In this document: one piece after another, positions 56,700 through 64,000 of the stretch
Numbering within the stretch: position 1 is the stretch's first letter
How the letters are laid out: each line of letters opens with the position of its first letter
DNA from: Ophiodon elongatus
Taxonomy: Eukaryota > Chordata > Actinopteri > Perciformes > Hexagrammidae
Assembly (NCBI GenBank): GCA_016806645.1
Contig: JACSYO010000025.1
Span: forward strand, 795,001-859,000
Direction of reading: 5' to 3'
DNA: 64,000 nucleotides
The notes under the pieces: model-generated
The model's database searches: none
The model's input: only the letters and a program-made list of their open reading frames with translations
What the model was told of the DNA's origin: nothing
Translations under genes and position numbers: made by a program

Positions 56700-57780
56700 G
56701 AGGGAGTTTATTTTTTGGACAGAAGCTAATCTTCTTTTTGTGGCGTCCTCGCATGTTTACTAAACTTCACCGGGAAGGCCAGACGGAGGTTGTGTTCTTT
56801 TGTTTTTTTTTATTCACGTCCTCTGCAGCTCCTTCACCAAGGTTCTTCTGCTTGTTGCAAATTGATCAAGTCAATTGTCCTCTGAATTCCGCCGCCCGCT
56901 TTTGACTATTTGTAATTCTACGAAGCAATCGCTGATCGCTCAACAGGAGAGTTAACTTCTTCCATTGACCCGGTGCCGTGAGCTGTGTAGTATGTTTATG
57001 CTCGTCCACAATAAATGCAAGCATGTACTGTATGCATCGCAAACTTGTACTCATTTGACATTCAATGCGTGTGCCACGTCAAACTGCTGTCAATCATGCA
57101 CTGACAACCCTGAGGGCGGGTGTTGGAGGTCATGTTGCGGCAGGAAGTCGGTCTTGAGCGAGCGAACGCAGCAACGAAAGCAGAATAAGCAAACCATAAT
57201 CCAATCAGCTTCTCATAACTGCTGTTCATTAATTGTTCAAGCTAATCTGATTACAGCGACGGAGGAGACAAGACCTGCAAAATGATACCGTCCGATAAAG
57301 ATCGTTTGCATTAGTCGTACGCCGATTCTCATTTCTATTTCTTTATCATTTACAATATCCGGCTTTCAGAGCATGTGTGTGAGTGCGCCACAGGGAATCT
57401 AGATAACCTTTCAGATGATAATCTTTTCCCCGATGACTCCCACATTTCCCATGCTAGATTATGCTAATGCAACATTTGAGCCAGTCAATAAGAAAGAGAC
57501 AGCAGGCTCAATTTTGTTTGGGAATTTTTGCATGACTCGAAACGCAGCCGCTAAAGACCCCGGCGGAGTGAACGCGGGGCGGTCGCTACGCATCGTCTGT
57601 GGCCGAGGTGGGTTGCACAGTTGTGCGCGGCAGCAGATTATTTGTCTTATTCCACGAGCATAACGTGGATATATTATAGTGTTGCTGACGTGTGAGCTGT
57701 GAAGCTACACACACAACTGTGATGTGACGTTGGCTCGAGTGTGCTGTGAAGTTTGAGTTAGTTTTGGGTCAGCTGTGTCA
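56700..57780. other. intronic sequence; possible conserved stretch at 57.18-57.27 kb
   Basis: ATAATCCAATCAGC and CATTAATTGTTCAAGC then TAATCTGATTACAG give clustered homeodomain-like words; conservation untested. No exon. Confidence 0.35.
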
Positions 57781-57789
57781 GCCATCACG

Positions 57790-57862
57790 GCCTCGTTGGT
57801 CTCCGGGTTATGATTCTCGGTTCGGGCGCGAGAGGTCTCGGGTCCAAATCCCAGACAAGCCC
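57790..57862 (+). tRNA. tRNA-Pro(CGG)-like gene, degenerate (probable tRNA pseudogene)
   Basis: The order and length fit eukaryotic tRNA-Pro: acceptor start GCCTCGT, TGGTCT at the D arm, the anticodon arm CTCGG-TTCGGGC-GCGAG with CGG anticodon at 57823-57825, variable region AGGT, T loop TCCAAAT between CGGG and CCCA, and acceptor end ACAAGCC. Defects: two mismatches in the acceptor stem, an extra base in the D loop, one G-G pair at the top of the anticodon stem, a C-A mismatch in the T stem, and TCC instead of TTC in the T loop (B box GGTCCAAATCC). Function is doubtful. No SINE body follows, so it appears to be a lone tRNA relic. It lies antisense to clstn2. Confidence 0.8.
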
Positions 57863-57869
57863 TTCCATG

Positions 57870-58230
57870 AAAAATCTTTGTTGGTAAAATAAATTGTCTA
57901 AGACAATTAAATCTACACCTGTGAGAGAAAACAAAAATCTGTGTTGGCATGGAATCAATGGCTCTCTAATGAAGCTAGCATAAACTCAGTCAGGGAGACT
58001 GTACTCTTAGGCTTGTAGTTCATCTCTCATATATCTGCCAATCACTCCTCTCACGCATGCACACTCATAATTGCCTTGCTGTCAATCATGAAATCAGCTA
58101 TTCTGATCAGCTGGTCTCTTCCTTCCAACAGCACAGCAACACAATTGCGTCGTCCTGCTGCCATCTCTTATATGATATGATTGTCTCTCTACCTCTCGCG
58201 CCCCTCCACCTCCCCATCTCCGGCCGGCTT
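57870..58230. other. intronic sequence, nothing recognised
   Basis: No repeat or exon recognised. Confidence 0.5.
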
Positions 58231-58233
58231 TCG

Positions 58234-58287
58234 CAGCTTCATCAGCTTCTTCAGATTCATCAGCTTCATCAGATTCATCAGCTAATT
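58234..58287 (+). repeat. 6 x 9-bp imperfect tandem repeat (CAGCTTCAT / CAGATTCAT)
   Basis: Six consecutive nonamers beginning CAG with small changes. The minus-strand open frame through it gives an acidic ADESDE-type repeat peptide, but with no splice or gene context. Confidence 0.9.
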
Positions 58288-59381
58288 CTATCAGTCTCAT
58301 TAGCCACCACCACCAGTGTCTGGGATTTATCTCGCTGCTGGTGGTGGGAATTTATAGACAAGTGTTTTAATAGTGTGAAGCTTGGAGAAAAATTATCCTA
58401 TTCCACCACCTGTGGAAACTCAGTTGAGTTATCACTTATCACACCAATACATGAGAATATTATCTGATGCTCGTTAGCTTGGAAGATTTTCTAGTTTTTC
58501 TCTTCAGCCAGTCATTTACTTTGCATTTTCTACTATGTTGCCGTGGGACAACATCATGCAGTCTGGCTCATTTAAAGTGACAACCTTGTAGAATTTCATT
58601 TCAACAACTGTGTGTTAAGTCACTATCTTTAGCCGAATGAGGCAACACGACGGTGATTTCTTATGAAGTAGTCGCGGGGAATGCAATGTCCTTGTCAGTG
58701 AGCTTGACGCTGGTCCGCTATCGTTCATCAAAAATGACTCTTACGAAACAAGAGGGCCATTATCTGCATTTTTTGACAGCGGATCAGTTTGAAATATTAC
58801 AGGGAGTAAAAGAACAAGAAGGAGCAGCCACAGCGGCCTGTTATAGGTAGAGCTGCAGGCGACAGGCTGCACACCTCCAACTTCCCACCGAGGTAACCAA
58901 CTACTTTCACTTTCACAGAATGATGGAGTAAGGCCAATTACTGCCTGACTTCTTTATTAAAACGTCAATTTATTTAGATGCCCCCATGCATTCTGGCACC
59001 AACTGTATGAAACACATTTGCTGTCACCAGCAGTACAGAGGGTGTCGCCAAATCAACCATTACTGATATCTTAAGGATTTCCACTTTAAAACACACAGTT
59101 ATGGGTATTTGAAAGCTGCAGGGTCTGTTGTTGTTCTCAGTGTGATTAAAAGCAACAGCGACTCTTACAAGACAGTCAATGTCCATGCCAGAAGCTTTAA
59201 AGATGCTCAATTCGAAATTCAGAGCGAATCTATTGCCTTCGTTCTCTGCTCAGGGAGACATTACTCCACTTCATCTCTACACAGCAAAGGGTTGTTTGCT
59301 GCCGTATTAATGCTCCGAAAGTCATGTAGGGAACCTTCAGCATTCAAGTATATACCGATAACACATACCGACCACATTTAA

Positions 59382-59579
59382 ATGCGACACCTGTTTCACC
59401 ATGACACCCTTGCGCTGTGCCAGCTGCGCGGGGTACCCTGAAATACCAAGACGGACAAGCAGGTGCGTTTCAAGGTCAACAAAATGCCAACGTGCTCCAG
59501 ACGTGCCGCGCTCGTGGAGCTTACCAAACTGCTGCCAGGATATGTAAAGCGAGTCGAGGAGACGCTGCGGTATCTGTGA
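59382..59579 (+). pseudogene. short unidentified coding-like frame, one in-frame stop
   Basis: One frame reads MRHLFHHDTLALCQLRGVP, stop (TGA at 59439-59441), then NTKTDKQVRFKVNKMPTC, then SRRAALVELTKLLPGYVKRV and EETLRYL to a TGA at 59577-59579. The second half looks protein-like: a basic amphipathic helix, and about 69 percent G or C at third positions over 42 codons, well above the surrounding intron. I do not recognise the protein. A processed-pseudogene C-terminus, a relic of a transposon protein, or chance are all possible. No poly-A tail or target duplication is seen. Confidence 0.3.
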
Positions 59580-59825
59580 TGCATATGAACACGGGTTTAT
59601 CTGGTGTTTGGAGTGTTTCACAGAGCAACCCGGATCCGTCTGTACAGGGTGCCCATGCGTGGCCCTGTAAGCCGTCCTATCTGTGAGCATATGCACGCCC
59701 CTAAATGTGGATGAGAGAGTAGTTTAATTATAGTCTGATTACGCCTCAACATCTTCCCCTTCTTCCACCACTTTCCATATTACAAGGCCTCTTGTTCCTT
59801 ATTAATGAGATGCATTAAAATGGAA

Positions 59826-59863
59826 AGACTAGCCCCCCCCACCCACCCCCACCGCCCAGCCCC
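59826..59863 (+). repeat. C-rich tract
   Basis: C-runs separated by A or AG; G-rich on the minus strand. Confidence 0.9.
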
Positions 59864-59869
59864 CACCTA

Positions 59870-60690
59870 TATGTCTTCCCCTGAATTTTAAGGCACACGC
59901 ATACGTTCATCCGCCGCCTGTTACCGATTGTCCTCCAATTCATATTCCGCAGGCGTCGCCCCTGCAAAATCCACACTGCACTCCACGCGATCCCCCGTGG
60001 AGCCCGCATACCAGCTAATCACTGGTTAAAGGAAACAATTTGTGTGGCGGCGGGACGGATGGTACACGCTGTGGTTAAAGGTTCAAGTACTGTAATTATT
60101 GCTCTCCAATATTACCAAAACAAGACAAAGGCGGCCACAGAGCAGCGAGAAAACTTTAGAGCTACTTGAGAAGGGACTATCTGCGGGATCGGACCGACGA
60201 TGCAGAACAATTACCTATTTGGTGTAATTGAACCGTTCTACCCTGACTAGGCTGTTAACAACCTTGCAAGTTTTAAAGCCATAGAGAGCAGTTCATCAGG
60301 ACTTTTCTACCCCGTGTGACTCGGTGTTGATTCACCCTTTCATTAGACGTCTTCACACCTTAGCTGCAATTTTAATCTCCCCGTAATCCTTGAACAAACA
60401 AATGAGTTTAACTCGCATCACATTCTGGGAAACTTCTGTTAGTTTTCTTCGGTGAGTCCCATTCCCCGTCAACATCCCTCCAACCGCACTGTTGTGTAAG
60501 TATTTGATGTCTCAAAGCGCTTTGTTTGCTCTCGGTTCAGTCGCGAACACCAGCTCGCAAGCCACCTCGTCAAATATGACTGTATTTACCTTCGAGGGGA
60601 TGAGGCGAGACAGGTGGGGATGATCAGCTTCCTGGCTGATTAGCTCTCAAATGAGCTGAGACTTAATGAGCATGTAGGGGGACTTAACAA
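59870..60690. other. intronic sequence, nothing recognised
   Basis: No repeat family or exon recognised. Confidence 0.5.
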
Positions 60691-60698
60691 AATGTGTA

Positions 60699-60731
60699 CT
60701 TGTTTTAAACTTGTTTTAAACTTGTTTTAAA
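60699..60731 (+). repeat. 3 x 11-bp tandem repeat (CTTGTTTTAAA)
   Basis: Three perfect copies. Confidence 0.95.
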
Positions 60732-61119
60732 AAAGTTAGCCGGGCGCTGCGCGTCAAGGATTCCTGAAAGTCACGCGAAAAATGCTCGTTTTTTTTTTTT
60801 GAAGATGGTGTGGGAGATATGTTATGCTTTATAAAAGACAGATTGTGCCCGATGTTGTGATTGCGAGAAAAAGTCCCATCTTATCTTCAGGTATTTTTTC
60901 TATGACGGAAACAAACACCTCTTTTTTGGGGGTAGGGGGGATTAATCATTTCTCATTCTCGCCCCCCTCTCTCCCCTTCTTGCACCGCCTCATCTTTAAT
61001 ATCTCTCCTTTTCTCAGTAGCCGTTCCACACTGTCAGCCAATTCCTGCCTATCTGCGGCCCAAAAGTGTCTGTGCTTGGCTGATTCTACTGATAAGAGAC
61101 TGAAGGCCTGCTGTCCACA

Positions 61120-61154
61120 TAGGAGGAGGAGGAGGAGGAGGAGGAGGAGGAGGA
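61120..61154 (+). repeat. (AGG)n microsatellite
   Basis: Eleven AGG units, followed by a purine-rich tail to about 61186. Confidence 0.96.
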
Positions 61155-61189
61155 GAGGAAAAGGGGGGAAGGAGGGAAGGGAGGGTTGA

Positions 61190-62985
61190 GACAGAGAGAC
61201 TGGGAAACCGAGAAAGGATAAGAATAACACTATTTGGGTATTATTTGCAAAGAAAAGCCAGCTGGGTTGGTGGCTTGAGACCAAACTAGCAAGACACTTA
61301 CACACTCCTCGCCTCAACTCAAGTGTATACACATTAAATTATGTTCCACTGATGTTTAAAAGAGCCCCCGTGAGGTACTTGACTTGTCAGAAAGGAGAAC
61401 TACTCCATAAAAAGCCTCTTTTTTTTTCTCTCCTCCCCAGTCATGGGCTGCTGATACTGTATCAGTGGAGGAAGATGAATCATTTGCATTTACATCAAAT
61501 GGTGATGAGGGGAGTGGAAGAGGCAGTGTGGGAGAGAATGAGGGAGGGTTTAAGGTCAAGTTGTACTTCATAGAGGAGACACTAATCCCCTCTGGGGGAA
61601 AAGAAAGGAAGCTACCCTGGAAAGTACGGAGCTGGAGGAGGGGTGAGGAGGGGGGAAGATGTACATACTGGAACCGTATTTAACTGCTGGCACTGCGCTG
61701 GAGCAGATGTGGGAACCGAGTGAGGATGGAAGCACACAGCTGCAAGTCATTCTGTGCCTATGCCTGTGTTGTAAAGCACATTATATATATATATGAATAT
61801 ATTTACATTTAAATGGTAAATGTAGGTTTAGGGTCACAGGACCAGAGTAAAGTAATAAGATGCATGAAAAGCCAGAAGTAAGGTTGAGATTTAAGGTTGC
61901 TTGCACAGACCACTAATGTGTATATATCTGAAAACACCTTTTACATGTAGAAAGTTCTCCATATGCTAATTTAAGGTATTCTGGATTTAAGGATTTCTGC
62001 ACATTCTCTATTCGAAACATCAAAACAAATGAAAGAACCTTAATTACTTTTTCTTTTTTTGAACCCTATATCGCCTGACAATTCAGCAAAATCCTATTTT
62101 TACATCAAACGCTAACTTTTTTTTGAAAGTCTGGCTACTTACAGTACAGTCTCTTTACAGAACTTACAAATTGCACCTTTAAGGTAAAGAAGAGATTGTG
62201 GTAACTGTTAGTGAAAATGCAAATGTTGATTGCAGGCCTCCGCACCCGTCCACCACACTGACCTCCACACCCGTCTCCACCTCGCTACATACTGTATAAG
62301 GAGCGCATCTCTCTGGAGTGTGGATTTCCCTTTTAGAATTTTCCTTTTCGTTAGTTTTATGATCGATAAATAAAAAAATAAAAGTTTAATTTCTGCCACA
62401 ATTTGGTTGGTTGAATAAATAGATTGGTGACAGACAGTTGATCCACCCAGCTGCCTCTGTAGTCTCTTTGTGATTGCTCTGGAAGTGTAAAACAGTGACC
62501 GTGGGGTCATTTTAAATCATTCAGCATCCTCGTAATCATTTCATTAACACAGGTTTGAGTTTGAATTTGTAGTGGTGTTGGTGTTACAGAATTTTCATGA
62601 GGCCGCCAACTGTTATACTGAAAATCAAGAAAAAGATCTAGAATTCTGACCATTTTAAATCACAGTACAGTAAGTTGTCTGTGTGTGTGAAAGGTTTGCA
62701 ATCTCCCACAATTTGTTTTCCCTCGTCCACACTGCATCGTGAGACCAGAATCTTCAGATTCATTCACTTTGGAGAGCATTTTCAAGGACCTCCGTTTGTG
62801 AGAAGTGGAAAATGACCGGCTCACTGCGGAGGGAAAGCTAAACATCGAGAACATGATCAAAATGTTGAAGGAGATTAAGCTTTCTGTTTGAACTGCAACC
62901 CTGAGTTTGCCCCCATGTGGGTTTGATGCCTACACAGGGTTTACCACAAGGTTTGTACACAACCTCTGGTGGAGCAAAGAGCATA
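61190..62985. other. intronic sequence, nothing recognised
   Basis: Short (TA)n at 61782-61793. No exon, RNA gene or named repeat. Confidence 0.5.
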
Positions 62986-62986
62986 G

Positions 62987-62989
<3 letters not shown>

Positions 62990-63019
<30 letters not shown>

Positions 63020-63028
63020 CACACACAC
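62990..63028 (+). repeat. (CA)n microsatellite
   Basis: CA dinucleotides with one CG interruption, running into (TC)n. Confidence 0.96.
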
Positions 63029-63029
63029 T

Positions 63030-63865
63030 CTCTCTTGCAGACACAGACCGGTGTGCATGCTGTGAGCAGTCTGTGCCCTTTGCTGAGGTTCCCTGCTAGG
63101 CTACACGGGGCCCAGTGCTCTTTTCCCTCCCCATGTCCCCCACTGCTCACACATAGATCTCTTTAATGACTGCCAAGAGATCAGATCTCTATTTATCAGA
63201 CAGACTGCAGAATAAACAGCATCAACTGTCTTTACTGAGCGTTTTCAGGATCAAATCCTCGGCCCACACTTGGATGCATAAAGAGGACTGGCCCGCAGTG
63301 ACAGATTATCACATGCACTTAAATCTATCAAACGTGACCCTGCTGAGGAACAAGCGGACCACATCCCCCAGTTAATGCTGTTATAAGGCAGTGATATGTT
63401 GTATGTTGCTGCAGTTAGATGGATGGAGTAAAAATCCATCAATGGACATTTTATTTTCAGGCTGAAAAATTTAGTGGTTCAGTCAAGATGCACAGAACCA
63501 CAGCCAAATGCATCAAAATAATAATAAAAAATAAAAAAAGGAAAAAGGAGGGAAAGCCTGAATCATTTTTCAAGTTAAGCTTTGAAAATGGCCCAGATAC
63601 ACATTCATTCATCCTAAAATACATTGCCATTGCTGCGCATACATTATTTACCGTGGGTTCTGTTCCATGTTTCTGTGTCCATGAATGTGGGGTTAGAGTC
63701 TGTGAAATTTAATTAGAGGCCATCAGTGATGTACTGATCATTTTCACGTTATCGTTATGGAAACGCAGAGCGTCGTGCATAGTCTCCATCTGATCTCTAT
63801 GGAGACCAAAGAAAAGAAAAATAAACTAGGGAGGAAGAGTTGGCTTTAATTGAAGAAAAAAATAG
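63030..63865. other. intronic sequence, nothing recognised
   Basis: A-rich near 63515-63550; no exon or repeat family. Confidence 0.5.
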
Positions 63866-63870
63866 CCAAC

Positions 63871-63902
63871 AACATCTTCATCTTCTTCATCATCATCATC
63901 CA
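63871..63902 (+). repeat. (TCA/TCT)n trinucleotide tract
   Basis: CATCTTCATCTTCTTCATCATCATCATCC. Confidence 0.9.
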
Positions 63903-64000
63903 GAACACTGTTGTACTACAACACCAAACAGAAACCTGTTCCAAATGCATTCCAATATTTACTGCACACCTTTCATAAACATTATCATAATCACCAATCA

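Larger units (their letters stand above)
38373..64000 (-). other. clstn2: clstn2 intron upstream of the coding exon (partial)
   Basis: This is the 3' part of the intron that ends at the CCCCCACAG acceptor. The first exon of a calsyntenin should carry a signal peptide and end with a split Val codon; no such minus-strand exon or CpG-rich promoter is visible up to 64000, so exon 1 probably lies beyond the window. The contents are microsatellites, a foldback, repeat remnants, a tRNA-Pro relic and a short coding-like frame. Confidence 0.7.

Noticed and set aside
58094..58300. Acidic repeat protein on the minus strand (ADESDE-type)
   Set aside because: It is the translation of a six-unit 9-bp tandem repeat, with no gene context.
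59337..59696. 119-codon minus-strand open frame overlapping the coding-like segment
   Set aside because: It has no recognisable motif and no splice signals; it is probably the open shadow of the GC3-rich plus-strand frame.

Overview
This is vertebrate, most likely teleost (percomorph-type) nuclear DNA. No open frame is longer than about 180 codons, and the longest ones run through dinucleotide arrays. (CA)n/(GT)n and (GA)n/(CT)n microsatellites are very dense. Several interspersed families that I recognise as recurrent in fish genomes are present: a tRNA-derived SINE, short terminal-inverted-repeat elements, and a hAT transposase remnant. Family calls come from memory and were not checked by any search.

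Only one real protein-coding exon is supported. It is a 123-nt, phase 1-1 exon on the minus strand at 38250-38372. It encodes the start of the mature ectodomain of a calsyntenin, closest by motif to calsyntenin-2 (clstn2), and has proper acceptor and donor sites. The rest of the window reads as intron of that gene: 38249-1 is the start of the downstream intron and 64000-38373 is the end of the upstream intron. I found neither the signal-peptide exon nor the following cadherin exon, so both introns probably run past the window edges (at least 38 kb and 25 kb).

Layout. 1-9.7 kb: low-complexity arrays, a short inverted-repeat element at 2.6 kb, a minus-strand SINE at 7.0-7.26 kb, and two copies of a GCTAAC-rich family. 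9.7-25.3 kb is the most transposon-rich part, with two copies of a TGTAGGATTTGG inverted-repeat element (11.5, 24.9 kb), a SINE remnant and an inverted-repeat element at 16.2-16.5 kb, a composite repeat block at 18.3-19.1 kb, two related segments at 18.0 and 20.1 kb, a second minus-strand SINE at 22.3 kb and a broken hAT transposase at 24.2 kb. 25-38 kb: mostly unique intron with arrays; a complementary pair of GT and CA arrays lies 0.7-1 kb downstream of the exon. 38-64 kb: a 145-bp foldback at 39.8 kb, repeat remnants at 41 kb, a G-rich block at 44 kb, long (CT)n and (GA)n arrays at 56 kb, a degenerate tRNA-Pro at 57.8 kb and a short unidentified coding-like frame at 59.4 kb.

I see no operon, CRISPR array, phage or novel defence-type system; the window should be read as eukaryotic intron. 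The most checkable points are the clstn2 exon and its flanking arrays, the hAT remnant, the tRNA-Pro, the foldback and the coding-like frame.
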